Notes: generated by a model not told the origin, from the sequence alone. A stretch of 64,000 nucleotides of DNA from Bryobacter sp. (GCA_022843625.1 JALHNH010000014.1:1-64000), one strand, 5' to 3'. Numbered from the stretch's first letter, positions 46,080 through 54,927 are shown. Program-made: numbers and translations.

Positions 46080-47326
46080 TTCGAGAACTCCTCCCCAATC
46101 ACCTTTTCCAGCTCAATCTGCGCTTCCTTCACGGCGGTGTGAATGTCCAGCATCCGCAGTTGGGCCATGCGCTGCGTGCGGTATGCGTCCAGCAATTGAA
46201 GAATTCCGATCTCGCCCTCCTCATATGCCACCTTGGCAATCTGGATCAGTTCCGGCCCCGTATCGGCGAGTTCCCGGGCATATTCATCTCGTGTCCTTGC
46301 GCGAATATTGAAGGCTTGCACCGTTCCCTCCACAGAGGCTCGAATCTGCTGACCCAAAATCTGGAGGCGGGCCGCCACTCGCTCTTGCTCGGCAGAATAG
46401 CGGGCAACCTCAGCCTGCCCCTTGTTGAACAGTGGGATGGGTACAGTAATGCCAATCACCGGACCATTGGCGACGTTGCGAGGCCCAACTCCGCGTAGCC
46501 CCACTTCGGCACGCTTCAATCCCGCGTTCAAAACTGGATCTGGATAGCGGAGCCGTTCTGCGGCCCGCTGCTCAAATCGGTACTGCTCGGCGCGTTTCAG
46601 CTCTGCGCGGTAATCCTCGCGCGCGGACATGGCACGTTGAACCAGTTCATTGACGCCCTGTGGAATCGGTGAAGATTCGATCTGACCGGAGACCACCGAG
46701 ATTGCTACGTCAGGAGGCAGGAAGGCTAGTAATTGAGCGCGTTCGAGCGCGGTGTCCGCCCGAATTAAAGAGAGTTCCGCCATCAGCTCGGCTCGCTCCC
46801 GCTCCGCCCTAAGCCGGTCGAACTTCGTTCCTTCGCCCTCCTTCTCGCGATCACGGAGGATCTTGATCACGGATTCGATCTCCTTGGCGCTAGAGGAGTA
46901 GAGAAACTCTCTTTGCTGTTTTGCCAGGACGCGGAAGAATGCTCGTCGCAGAGACGTTCTCGCCTGCCATAGCGAAAATGCCCCGTCCGCCTCGGTAGCG
47001 CGAACGGACGAAGCGCCGGCTTGTTTCAGAAACTTGAGACGTCCGTTTATTGGGAGAGTCTGCTCAGCCTGAAAGAATTCTGTGAATCCAGAGCTCTCCC
47101 GGCTGTAGTTGACGCTAGGGTTCGTATAGAGCGTGCGGCCGCGAGCCTCAGCCGCTGCAATCGCGATGCGGGCTCGCGTCTCTCTGGCATGAGGGCTCTG
47201 ATCAAGAAACTTCTGGACAACACTGGCTTCCGTCCACTCTTGTGCGCTGCTCGGCGAAGGAACGAGAAGACTCGCTATCGCAGTGGCAATCAGCAAAGGA
47301 GTGGCGGCGCGATAGGGCAAAGGCAT
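46076..47326 (-). CDS. TolC-family outer-membrane protein (CusC/CzcC)
   Basis: A signal peptide (LLIATAIASLLVPSPSSA) and the two efflux repeats are clear: EASVVQKFLDQSPHARETRARIAIAAAEARG opens the first. YPDPVLNAGLKRAEVGLRGVGPRNVA is typical of CzcC. It starts the TolC-CusB-CusA run and is coupled to CusB by ATGA. It forms the outer-membrane channel for the metal pump. Confidence 0.88.
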   Translation of the reverse strand: MPLPYRAATPLLIATAIASLLVPSPSSAQEWTEASVVQKFLDQSPHARETRARIAIAAAEARGRTLYTNPSVNYSRESSGFTEFFQAEQTLPINGRLKFLKQAGASSVRATEADGAFSLWQARTSLRRAFFRVLAKQQREFLYSSSAKEIESVIKILRDREKEGEGTKFDRLRAERERAELMAELSLIRADTALERAQLLAFLPPDVAISVVSGQIESSPIPQGVNELVQRAMSAREDYRAELKRAEQYRFEQRAAERLRYPDPVLNAGLKRAEVGLRGVGPRNVANGPVIGITVPIPLFNKGQAEVARYSAEQERVAARLQILGQQIRASVEGTVQAFNIRARTRDEYARELADTGPELIQIAKVAYEEGEIGILQLLDAYRTQRMAQLRMLDIHTAVKEAQIELEKVIGEEFSK

Positions 47327-47402
47327 TGCGCGACCTCATTCATACTGGGAAATCAAAAATGTAAAGGAGAATGCGCACACGAATGGTGCGCCTGATGAGG
47401 GA

Positions 47403-47822
47403 CTAGGCGGGAGGAGCGCGAGGATGGAGGCTGAGCCGCCAGGGAGGATCGTGATTTTGCGTTCTGACTTCGGGAACCAAAGACGCTTGGACAACTTGAG
47501 GAGCGTGGATAATTGACCCAGGTAAATCGGGGACGAACTTGACTAGCGAAGTACCATCGCCAACTAGCCAGTCCTGAAGACGGGCGTCGGAATCATGGTC
47601 TACATCGTCCAAGACCGGGCCTTCAGGCTCGTGGTGATCTTCGATCCAGTGGCCGTGGCTGAACCCACGCGCGTGCTCATGATCGGGATCGCTATCGTGT
47701 GTGTGTTGGAACGGGGAATGAGCGAAAGCGAGCACAAGGCTCGCGACTATCCCGAGATGAAAGCTCTTCCACACTATCTTTGATTGTACACGGGTGCAGA
47801 GGGAGGTGCCTTCACTCGACAC
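47403..47822 (-). CDS. His/Asp-rich small exported protein
   Basis: The 139-residue frame has a hydrophobic segment (FHLGIVASLVLAFAHSPF) then a dense metal-binding stretch: QHTHDSDPDHEHARGFSHGHW, EDHHEPEGP and DDVDHDSD. It resembles the small His-rich CzcI/CopK-type or HupE-linked periplasmic proteins of metal operons. The start is a GTG at 47822 overlapping the gene upstream by 11 bases; a later GTG is possible. It sits directly before the TolC gene. Confidence 0.6.
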   Translation of the reverse strand: MSSEGTSLCTRVQSKIVWKSFHLGIVASLVLAFAHSPFQHTHDSDPDHEHARGFSHGHWIEDHHEPEGPVLDDVDHDSDARLQDWLVGDGTSLVKFVPDLPGSIIHAPQVVQASLVPEVRTQNHDPPWRLSLHPRAPPA

Positions 47823-48438
47823 TCAAGCGAACCCGGCGAGCAAAGTAGTTTCCAGCCATACCTTTTTTGGGATCGCCCTTTACCGAGTCGCCACGAGTGA
47901 GCATTAGCTGAAGCTCGATCTCGGCATCACTGGCGTCATCCCCAGCGCGTAAAGTCATCGGCAGCGCGGTCAACTTCGCACCCACATACGCTTCCACACT
48001 GTCACCTACGATGCGGCAAGACGCCGGCAGGTTTACCATCCATCCCGGTGCGAACTTGTTGAGAGAACTTGGGTCGGGAATTCTCCTCGGGTCCACATAG
48101 ATCCAAGCGTTGCGGTAAGGTGGCAGCAGTTCCTTGGTATCCTTCCAACCGATGACTGTGACAACGGTCTTCAACTCACCCCGCCGGGCCGAAATCAAGA
48201 AGGTCCCATCACTTTGTTTCAAGGACTTGCCCGAAGACTTGTCGAGGATATCGATGATCAGGCTTGCTGAGTCCTTCCAGGGCCCTTCGTTTGCGTGACA
48301 ACTCAGACAATTGCGAGACGAGCTAAGAATTCCAACTGCCGGTGGATATGCCACAGCGCGTGGTGCGCTCATCAGGAATAGCAAGGCCAGCGAAGCGAGG
48401 ATGGGCGGTCGCCAGTTGCGGATTCGACGGTCGTTCAT
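47812..48438 (-). CDS. Exported protein with a single CxxCH site
   Basis: The 208-residue product begins with a signal peptide (ASLALLFLMSAPRAVA) and YPPAVGILSSSRNCLSCHANEGPW, one c-type heme attachment motif. The remainder is a beta-rich domain (TFLISARRGELKTVVTVIGWKD) of unknown family. A mono-heme c-type protein fits periplasmic metal or electron handling. ATG 48438 is preceded by GAGAGGAA. It heads the efflux run on the minus strand. Confidence 0.7.
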   Translation of the reverse strand: MNDRRIRNWRPPILASLALLFLMSAPRAVAYPPAVGILSSSRNCLSCHANEGPWKDSASLIIDILDKSSGKSLKQSDGTFLISARRGELKTVVTVIGWKDTKELLPPYRNAWIYVDPRRIPDPSSLNKFAPGWMVNLPASCRIVGDSVEAYVGAKLTALPMTLRAGDDASDAEIELQLMLTRGDSVKGDPKKGMAGNYFARRVRLSVE

Positions 48439-48612
48439 TGTGTTGTTCCTCTCAAGTTGTGCGGCACGGGTGCTCGGACTAGTTGGCTTTAAATGGCGAT
48501 CTGACCAGTTAGGATTTCCGCTCAGCCATTTGGTCCACTGTGTGCATCTATTTCGGGTGTTATGGTCGAGTGAAGCTCCCACTGTAGCTGTCTGAATCGC
48601 CGTTAAATATCT

Positions 48613-49092
48613 CTACGCGCCCAGGATACGAGGCGCCTGGGGCGGCTCGGACGGATAGCCCTTGGTCGTCCAGTCGTTGTGCAGATTGTTTGGAATATTA
48701 AGTACCCGAACTGTTTTGAAGCCGATCCTCTTCAGCGTCGCAAAGGCCGGGCGGATATTGGGACAGTCTTTCAACGGACAGCATCCACAGTAAATCACCA
48801 CCTCAGAATCCTTAGAGAGCGTTGCTGCTAGTCTTTCGAGATCCTGAACTCCTTCGGGCTTATTGGTCGGCCCTGCAAACTTAGCACCGCGGATATGGCG
48901 TTGCCGATACAAGAACGGAAAGGCAACGCAAATGATTTCCGGCGCTTTCCCGGCATTGATTCGTTCGGCCAGAGCAGCGGTCGCAACGAACTCGGCCTGC
49001 TTCCAAGGCTCTTCGGCAAAAAGCGAAAGCGATAAGCTTCCCCCGGAAAGGCCGCATAGGGTGCGGTTCACTAGTTGTCGTCTATTCATCAT
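48613..49092 (-). CDS. Exported rhodanese-like protein (CGCC)
   Basis: A signal-type N-terminus (NRTLCGLSGGSLSLSLFA) is followed by a rhodanese domain with HIRGAKFAGPTNKPEGVQDLERL and the active-site loop VIYCGCCPLKDCPN, which carries CGCC and two further cysteines. Rhodaneses move sulfane sulfur. Start ATG 49092 (or 49089) lies within the end of the OsmC gene, after AAGAGGATCG. Other sulfur-relay proteins are upstream. Confidence 0.75.
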   Translation of the reverse strand: MMNRRQLVNRTLCGLSGGSLSLSLFAEEPWKQAEFVATAALAERINAGKAPEIICVAFPFLYRQRHIRGAKFAGPTNKPEGVQDLERLAATLSKDSEVVIYCGCCPLKDCPNIRPAFATLKRIGFKTVRVLNIPNNLHNDWTTKGYPSEPPQAPRILGA

Positions 49093-49111
49093 GTGTTCAA
49101 CGATCCTCTTT

Positions 49112-49558
49112 TCAAAATGCTGGATTTCCTGACATATCTGCGATGGCTGCACCCAAATTTTTTCCGTATACGAATCGCATCTCGACTCGAATATCCGGGT
49201 GCAGCGAGAGCCTGACCGGGCAAGCCTTCGCCACGCGCTCCATCTGCGCGCACTCATCAGCGCTCAAGTGTTGTGGCAAATGAATGGTTAGCTTCAACGA
49301 GCCAACGCGGCGGGGTGTCGCTTGCATTTCCTTTTCTATTTCGATCCTGATCTCTGCTGCCGGATCAAGTCGCTCGGTAACTAGTCCGATGGTTGTTAGG
49401 ATACAAGAGCCCAGCGCAGCAGCGACTAGGTCGGTAGGCGAGAAGCAGGACCCTTGCCCGCCACTGCCTTGGGGCGCGTCGGTAGAAATACTCACACCCG
49501 ATCCCTCGTGACTCAGGGCGACCTTGCCTTGACCGATGTACGTGCCAATAATCTTCAA
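49112..49558 (-). CDS. OsmC-family peroxiredoxin-like protein
   Basis: The 148-residue protein has both family cysteines: LGSCILTTIGL and AKACPVRLSLHP. OsmC proteins reduce hydroperoxides or handle sulfane sulfur. SPTDLVAAALGSC is a family signature. The start at 49558 is clear, with AATGAGAGGGAATTCC-type Shine-Dalgarno sequence upstream. It lies 64 bases after the MFS stop in the same operon. Confidence 0.9.
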   Translation of the reverse strand: MKIIGTYIGQGKVALSHEGSGVSISTDAPQGSGGQGSCFSPTDLVAAALGSCILTTIGLVTERLDPAAEIRIEIEKEMQATPRRVGSLKLTIHLPQHLSADECAQMERVAKACPVRLSLHPDIRVEMRFVYGKNLGAAIADMSGNPAF

Positions 49559-49622
49559 CAGGAATTCCCTCTCATTTCAATTCGATTCTCCGCGTCGGCG
49601 AAGGTCGAATCTCGAAACCCCA

Positions 49623-50921
49623 TCAAGCGACCTCCGGTATCGTTGAGATTCCGGCATCTACTTCTCGGCGGGGTAGCGTCTCCCGCATCATGACTAAAGC
49701 GATCAAGCCGGACAGTATAGTCAGCGCGCCGACCGCTCCAATTGCCCAGCGGAGCCCAAGGAGGTCGGCGATGAAACCCGCAAGAAGGGCGCCAATCGCG
49801 TATCCACCATCCCTCCAAAGCCGATAAACGCCAACCGAGGTGCCACGCCATTCGGGGTGTGCAACGTCACCAATCGTAGCGAGGAGAGTCGGGTAGACCA
49901 TCGCAGTGCCAATACCCAGAAAAACGGCAGCGGTCACCCAGGGGACAAAGCCACTGGTGAGGGACAAACCCAGAATCGCGACGCCCTGCAGGAGCATTCC
50001 GCAAGTGATGAATGCCTTCCTTCCCCATCGATCACTCAATGCCCCGGTGAACATTTGGAAGATCCCCCACACTGCCGGATAGAGCGCGCTAATCATGCTG
50101 ACCTCTCGAAGACTTAGCCCGCCGCCGGCGAAGAAGATTGGCAGGAGGCCCCACGCCATTCCGTCATTTAGGTTGTTCACCATCCCGGCCTGGCTCACGG
50201 AGAAAAGAGTGCGATCCTGCCAGCTCGTCAGCAGGAAGACCTCTCGAAAGGAACGCCCCGAACCGATCTGCCCACGTCCTTCTATCGCAACATGTGCGCC
50301 AGATTCCCGTACGAACAACACCGAAAGGATCAACCCGAGGAACGCTGCGCTCCCACCAACCCAAAGCAGAGCATGGCGTGCGCCGTAAGCCCCAGTGAGA
50401 TAGCCGGTAAGAAGCGCCGCACCAGACACGGCCAAATAACCGGCTGCCTCGTTCAAACCCATCGCAAGACCTCGCCGCTTTGGTCCCACCAAGTCGATCT
50501 TCATGATTACAGTCGTGGACCAAGCGAAGCCCTGATTCAATCCTAGAAAAATGTTCGCGAGAATGATCCACGACCATGATGGCGCGAAGTAAAGAAGGAA
50601 AGGTACCGGAAGCCCGAATAGCCAGCCAGTAATCAGAACCTGCTTTCTTCCCAGCCTGTCGCCGAGTCGGCCAGCGAACAGGTTGGCGCCGGCCTTGACG
50701 AGACCAAAGCTAACGATGAAGGAAAGAATCGCGGCGCGGGATGCCAGGCCGAAGTCGTTCTGGGCGAGGAGAGGGAGAACAACTCGTTCCGCTCCCACCA
50801 TGGCGCCGACGAACGCGTTCACGATCACGAGCAACGCAAACTGTTCCCAGTTTTCGCGCAGGCCCAGCCGGACTTCGACTGGCGAGCTACCCGACTGCAC
50901 AGCGGTTAGCTCCCGCTTCAA
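49623..50921 (-). CDS. MFS transporter
   Basis: Twelve hydrophobic helices are seen in 432 residues, with the MFS loop GRLGDRLGRKQVLITG between helices 2 and 3 and ALSDRWGRKAFITCG between 8 and 9. It overlaps the end of the MBL-rhodanese gene by 35 bases. The substrate cannot be read; the context suggests a sulfur compound or drug (inference). Confidence 0.85.
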   Translation of the reverse strand: MKRELTAVQSGSSPVEVRLGLRENWEQFALLVIVNAFVGAMVGAERVVLPLLAQNDFGLASRAAILSFIVSFGLVKAGANLFAGRLGDRLGRKQVLITGWLFGLPVPFLLYFAPSWSWIILANIFLGLNQGFAWSTTVIMKIDLVGPKRRGLAMGLNEAAGYLAVSGAALLTGYLTGAYGARHALLWVGGSAAFLGLILSVLFVRESGAHVAIEGRGQIGSGRSFREVFLLTSWQDRTLFSVSQAGMVNNLNDGMAWGLLPIFFAGGGLSLREVSMISALYPAVWGIFQMFTGALSDRWGRKAFITCGMLLQGVAILGLSLTSGFVPWVTAAVFLGIGTAMVYPTLLATIGDVAHPEWRGTSVGVYRLWRDGGYAIGALLAGFIADLLGLRWAIGAVGALTILSGLIALVMMRETLPRREVDAGISTIPEVA

Positions 50922-51987
50922 GTTCGGTCAAGTCACCAATCGGCAGTTCCTCCGACTCATTGAGAGCGACGATTCGCTCGTAGTTGGGAGGCGTCGATGG
51001 GATATGAGCCAGAATCCGTTTTACAAATGCTTCTTCCGACACCATCCAGTTTTGAAGCCTTCCCGCGACAACATCGAGGCGTTCGCTGACCGGCACGCCG
51101 TCAAATGGCGGAGGTTTGCTCGTGTGTCCGGGAAAAATATGCACACCAGGGCCAAGAGCCAGCAGTTGCTGGACGGAGGCATAGAGAAATGATGCTCGCG
51201 TGAGAGCTTGGGCGGGATCGGCGTGCAAGTCCGGCCGACCGACACTTGAAGTAAAGAGCGTGTCGCCCGTAAAGAGTCCTTCTCCGTCGAGGAGGAAGGC
51301 GGTGCTTTCCATAGTATGTCCCGGCGTCGGGATTGCTTCGAGTTTGGCTGTACCGATAGCGATCACTTCATGTGCAGCTAAGGGGCGGTAGGCAAAACGA
51401 ACGCGGCTCTGGGGCGGTAACAGCAACTCCGCGCCAACCGCGTCAGCGAGTTGACGCGAACGCGAAACGTGATCGGCATGAATGTGGGTGTCGATCACAT
51501 ACCGAATCCGGAGATTGCGACTCTCGGCGATTGAGCGATAAACATCGGGCGGAAGAGACGCATCAATGACGATAGCCTCCTCGTGGGACGAAATCAGATA
51601 GGAGAGGCAGCCCTTGCCCGCACGCCGAATTTGAATGACGCGAGCGTAGGTTAGCGCTACTTCGGCGGTGTTCCAGGAAAGACTCCAAGCAGTCATACCA
51701 CCGGCTAGCGAGAGGACTTCGAATCCCCGACTCGCGAGTTCCTCAGCCGCTCGCTCGCTCATCTTGCCCGCATTGCACACCGTCACAATTGGCTGGCCGA
51801 TGGGAAGTATCGCATCCGAAAGCGCACTTCGCTGGCTGGCTTTCAGTGCTTCGTAGGCGTTGATGTGCAGACTGCCTGGAATTGACCATTGGGCTCTGTC
51901 TTCTTCGTTCCTCACGTCGATTATTGTCACGGGGCGCTTCTCTTCCAGCCACAAGCGGAGCGTTTCTGCATCGATTTGCTTAAGCAT
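50887..51987 (-). CDS. Rhodanese plus metallo-beta-lactamase fusion (persulfide dioxygenase-like)
   Basis: The 366-residue protein begins with a rhodanese domain (VTIIDVRNEEDRAQWSIPGS, active-site TVCNAGK). An MBL-fold hydrolase follows with THIHADH, IPTPGHTMES, LFTGDTLFTSSVGRPDL and FPGHTSKPPP. ETHE1-type dioxygenases with rhodanese partners oxidise persulfides. Here the order is rhodanese first. ATG 51987 overlaps the ArsR gene by 8 bases. Together with the ArsR-rhodanese it suggests persulfide detoxification. Confidence 0.85.
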   Translation of the reverse strand: MLKQIDAETLRLWLEEKRPVTIIDVRNEEDRAQWSIPGSLHINAYEALKASQRSALSDAILPIGQPIVTVCNAGKMSERAAEELASRGFEVLSLAGGMTAWSLSWNTAEVALTYARVIQIRRAGKGCLSYLISSHEEAIVIDASLPPDVYRSIAESRNLRIRYVIDTHIHADHVSRSRQLADAVGAELLLPPQSRVRFAYRPLAAHEVIAIGTAKLEAIPTPGHTMESTAFLLDGEGLFTGDTLFTSSVGRPDLHADPAQALTRASFLYASVQQLLALGPGVHIFPGHTSKPPPFDGVPVSERLDVVAGRLQNWMVSEEAFVKRILAHIPSTPPNYERIVALNESEELPIGDLTELEAGANRCAVG

Positions 51988-52681
51988 GCAGATTGCCCTT
52001 GATGTTTCCCGTGCCGCTCGCGACCGCCCCACCGGCGAGTTTCCAATCCGGAAAGCCGCCGTCCAGCCGGTACGCATGGAAGCCCTTGCCCGAAAGAAGT
52101 GAAGTGGCCTCATCCGCAAATAGGCAGTACGGACCACGGCAGTAGGCGATAATCATTTTGTCTTTTGGGAGCTCTTTGAGACGGGCAGCGAGCTCACAGA
52201 TCGGAATCGAGCGTGCACCGGCAATGTGACCCGCCTCGTACTCTATGGCGGGTCTGACGTCGAGCAAGACTGCGCTTCCCTCCTTCAAGCGGCGCTTCAA
52301 CTCACGCGCATCGATGCCTTGCAGGTTGCTGCGATCGGCCAAGTACGTATCGACCAACCGGCCCACTTCCGCCAAGCGCGACTCCCCAACTTCTCGCAGC
52401 GCCAGCCAAAGACGGGTCACGCGCTCGTCAGTCAAGCGGTAGCAAACGAATGTCCCTTCCCGCCTTGTTTCGACCAGTTGAGCTTGCCGGAGGACCTGAA
52501 GATGCTGGGAGGTGTTGGCCACGGACTGCGAGGTCTCCGCAGCCAGTTCTTCAACCGACCGTTCCGCCTGCGCAAGCAAATCAATGATCTCCAGCCGCCG
52601 GTCGCTGGCCACAGCTTTGCCAATACGCGCGAATTCACCGAAGAGAGAATTCTTAAAATCGCGCTTTGCCTTGGCATCCAT
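51980..52681 (-). CDS. ArsR-type regulator fused to a rhodanese domain
   Basis: Residues 15-95 form a winged helix (RLEIIDLLAQAERSVEELAAETSQSVANTSQHLQVL); residues 125-225 form a rhodanese domain with AVLLDVRPAIEYEAGHIAGA and the active loop IAYCRGPYCLFADEA. The ArsR part has one Cys (VCYRL), so sulfane sulfur may be sensed through the rhodanese Cys pair (inference; BigR/SqrR-like persulfide sensors are the comparison). ATG 52681 coincides with the expected transcript start of a promoter ending at 52688, so translation may be leaderless. Confidence 0.88.
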   Translation of the reverse strand: MDAKAKRDFKNSLFGEFARIGKAVASDRRLEIIDLLAQAERSVEELAAETSQSVANTSQHLQVLRQAQLVETRREGTFVCYRLTDERVTRLWLALREVGESRLAEVGRLVDTYLADRSNLQGIDARELKRRLKEGSAVLLDVRPAIEYEAGHIAGARSIPICELAARLKELPKDKMIIAYCRGPYCLFADEATSLLSGKGFHAYRLDGGFPDWKLAGGAVASGTGNIKGNLHA

Positions 52682-52687
52682 ACTGTT

Positions 52688-52716
52688 ATTCAATAGAATA
52701 CTTGAATGAATGTCAA
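52688..52716 (-). promoter_or_regulatory. Promoter and operator for the arsR-rhodanese operon
   Basis: On the minus strand TTGACA (52711-52716) and TTGAAT (52688-52693) are separated by 17 bp. The perfect inverted repeat ATTCAA-N8-TTGAAT (52688-52707) overlaps the -10 and spacer, the right place for an ArsR-type operator. The start codon is only six bases below the -10, so transcription would begin at or next to the ATG. Confidence 0.75.
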
Positions 52717-52738
52717 GCGTACCGATTCGGTCGATCCA

Positions 52739-53545
52739 ATGAAGCAACCCTCCCTGATTCTCTTGGATCATCCAACTACCGCCCCGAGCGTCTTCACGCC
52801 GGAGGTCCTGCTGACGGCAGTGCGTGCCGAACGAGGGCTTAGCGTGGACTCGATACCAGAGGTCTGCGTGCTCGATTTCGACGGAGATCTAACAGACGCG
52901 CTGGTAGCAGAGGGGAGCGCGAGTATTTGCGGTGCTTGGGCTTGCTTCCACACCACCATGTTTTCTATCGACGTCGAGGGCGTCCCGTTTGGACTAATTC
53001 CGCGCACCATTGGCGGTCCGTATGCGGTACTGGTCGCCGAACAACTTCTTGCCTCTGGCGCAAAAATCATTCTCGGACTCACGTCGGCCGGCCGAGTCAA
53101 CCCAGATCTTTCGATACCGGGAATTGTTGTCGCGACAGCCGCTATCCGCGATGAAGGCACCTCTTACCACTACCTGCCAGCCGGCAATCTCGTATCCGGT
53201 GAAGTGCGGCTTGCAAATTTCCTCGCAGAAGAGTTGCGTGAGTTGGCTCTCCCGGTGACCACTGGCACGTTGTGGACCACCGATGCTCCGTATCGTGAGA
53301 CCGAAGAGCAACTCGCCCTTCACGCAAGCAACGCAGTGTCAGCTGTTGAAATGCAGGCTGCCTCCCTCTTTGCGTTCGCCCTTGCTCGAAGCGCTGCGGT
53401 CGGCATCGTTGCGCATGTCACGAACGCAGTCGATCACAAGGGACAGCCATTCGACAAGGGAACTGACGTCGCAAGCGAGCTCATCCTGAGAGCCATGTGC
53501 CGCGCAGGAAGAAAATATCTGGCTAGTCCGAATTGTTCAAGCTGA
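52739..53545 (+). CDS. Nucleoside phosphorylase (PNP/UDP family)
   Basis: The 268-residue product contains GVPFGLIPRTIGGPYAVLVAEQLLASGAKIILGLTSAGR, GTLWTTDAPYRETEEQL and VSAVEMQAASLFAFA, all family signatures (phosphate and nucleoside sites). Uridine or purine nucleosides are the likely substrates. ATG 52739 is followed by MKQPSLILLDH; a start at 52706 would lie in the divergent promoter. It is transcribed away from the arsR operon. Immediately downstream is a decayed partial copy. Confidence 0.85.
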   Translation: MKQPSLILLDHPTTAPSVFTPEVLLTAVRAERGLSVDSIPEVCVLDFDGDLTDALVAEGSASICGAWACFHTTMFSIDVEGVPFGLIPRTIGGPYAVLVAEQLLASGAKIILGLTSAGRVNPDLSIPGIVVATAAIRDEGTSYHYLPAGNLVSGEVRLANFLAEELRELALPVTTGTLWTTDAPYRETEEQLALHASNAVSAVEMQAASLFAFALARSAAVGIVAHVTNAVDHKGQPFDKGTDVASELILRAMCRAGRKYLASPNCSS

Positions 53546-53935
53546 CGGCAGTGTGTGCCGAACGAGGGCTCAGAGTGAACTCGATACCAGCGGTCTGCAT
53601 ACTGGATTTCGAGGGAGATCCATCAGACGCGCTGGTAGCAGAGGGGAGCGCGAGTATCTCCGGAGCTTGGGCCTGCTTCCACACCACCATGTTTTCTATC
53701 GACGTCGTCAACGTCCCGTTTGGCCTAATCCCACACACAAGTGGCGGCGCGTAGGCGGTGCTGATCGCCGAACAACTTCTTGCCTCAGGCGCAAAATTCA
53801 TTTCAAGGGCTCACATCGGCCCGTCGATTCAACCCCCGTCTTCCGATACCGGGAATTGTTGTCGCGAGAGCCGCTATCCGCGACGAAGGCACCTCTTACC
53901 ACTACCTGCCAGCCGGCAATCTCGCATCCGGCGAC
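53542..53935 (+). pseudogene. Decayed tandem partial copy of the nucleoside phosphorylase
   Basis: This stretch follows 52811-53204 base for base with scattered changes. It starts at the stop codon of the intact gene and encodes LTAVCAERGLRVNSIPAVC and HTTMFSIDVVNVPFGLIPHTSGGA before a TAG at 53752-53754. It continues with frame changes to ISRAHIGP and ends in the ASGD region. The copy lacks its start and its last third. It is a direct tandem duplication in decay. Confidence 0.85.
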
Positions 53936-53936
53936 C

Positions 53937-54157
53937 ATGTTGTTGTTCATCTCCCATCTGAATTGGGGATCACCGTAAATGCTCACAATCAGGTCGCGCA
54001 AATCTTCTGCATCGCTCGAGTCTCTTCGGGCGTGCCTTGGAAATAGCTTGGGACGCAAAATCCTTGAGCTAGTTTCGCATCAGCTTTCGGCCAACCGTTT
54101 GCAACACTTCGAGTACGGCCGATAACTGGATCATGGCGGCAGTGCAATAGCGATGTT
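53937..54157 (-). pseudogene. Decayed 3' piece of csoR with the YHS leader
   Basis: On the minus strand this follows 35328-35545, i.e. the ATG region of the small YHS gene and the last part of csoR. Shared runs are ATGTTGTTCATCTCC, GAATTGGGGATCACCG and GGATCATG. Several indels break the frame (RDLIVSIYGDPQFR in place of the normal csoR end). It is joined directly to the phosphorylase copy, so both were likely placed by one rearrangement. Confidence 0.75.
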
Positions 54158-54197
54158 ACGAATGGCGGTCCCTTACCAATCCGCATCCCTGTTTCTC

Positions 54198-54752
54198 TCA
54201 ATCCAGTAGCCCCCGAACGCTGGGCTCCTGAACTTTAATCGAGGGATCTCGGAAACCGTTAAGGACCAGCCATTCTCTAGCTTCGTAGTTCAATTTTCCG
54301 TACGGAACAAGCTCTGGATGCAAACGCAGGAATCCTTCGAGTGAACTTTCCGCGATGCCCCCCTTGAACCGGCGCAGAAGTCCGCGTTTCACATAGCGGT
54401 GGACGGTCATCCTCGAGACACCCAATGTCGCGGCGACCTCAGTTGCCGTCAGAGTTGCATGCACCTCTTCAATGGCGCCTTCCCTTCGCCGCAGAAACTT
54501 CCTGGCAGCAGCGCTGCTGCGGCCCTCTGGTTGTTTTCCCATGTCCAGGGCCACCATCTCATCGGGGTTCCATCTCGGCTTCTCTTTCCAGGGCCTGGCA
54601 CCTCGCGGCAGGCATCGCCGAATGTACTCCTTTACAGCATCGGGCGTCCGGTTTAGTTGGCGCGCAATGGCATCGACTGGGGGGCGATTAGATTCACATG
54701 ACTGAGCCCATTCCAGAATGAACTTGACGTCTTTGGTTGTCCAATTTCTCAT
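54198..54752 (-). CDS. SANT-like plus HTH DNA-binding protein 1
   Basis: The 184-residue protein has a Myb/SANT-like helical segment (NWTTKDVKFILEWAQSCESN, then DAIARQLNRTPDAVKEYIRRCL), then a MerR-like HTH (LTATEVAATLGVSRMTVHRYVKRGLLRRF) and a C-terminal LHPELVPYGKLNYEAREWLVLNGF domain. The same three-part layout is repeated by the neighbouring gene at 54928. No family name is known to me. It may regulate the adjacent sigma/protease genes (inference). Confidence 0.65.
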   Translation of the reverse strand: MRNWTTKDVKFILEWAQSCESNRPPVDAIARQLNRTPDAVKEYIRRCLPRGARPWKEKPRWNPDEMVALDMGKQPEGRSSAAARKFLRRREGAIEEVHATLTATEVAATLGVSRMTVHRYVKRGLLRRFKGGIAESSLEGFLRLHPELVPYGKLNYEAREWLVLNGFRDPSIKVQEPSVRGLLD

Positions 54753-54927
54753 GTCGTACTCGAGAAGCCAGTTGCTTCATGAGTAGAGAATAGGGTTATT
54801 GGATTTCCGCAAAAGTTGTTGAATCGAAGGTTTCGGCGCAAGCGGCGACGCGCAAGTATTCAAAGACTCAACAAGTTACAATAGTCATTGGTGTTCAAGT
54901 AACGCGATTAAGTGGGGGCTACTATTG

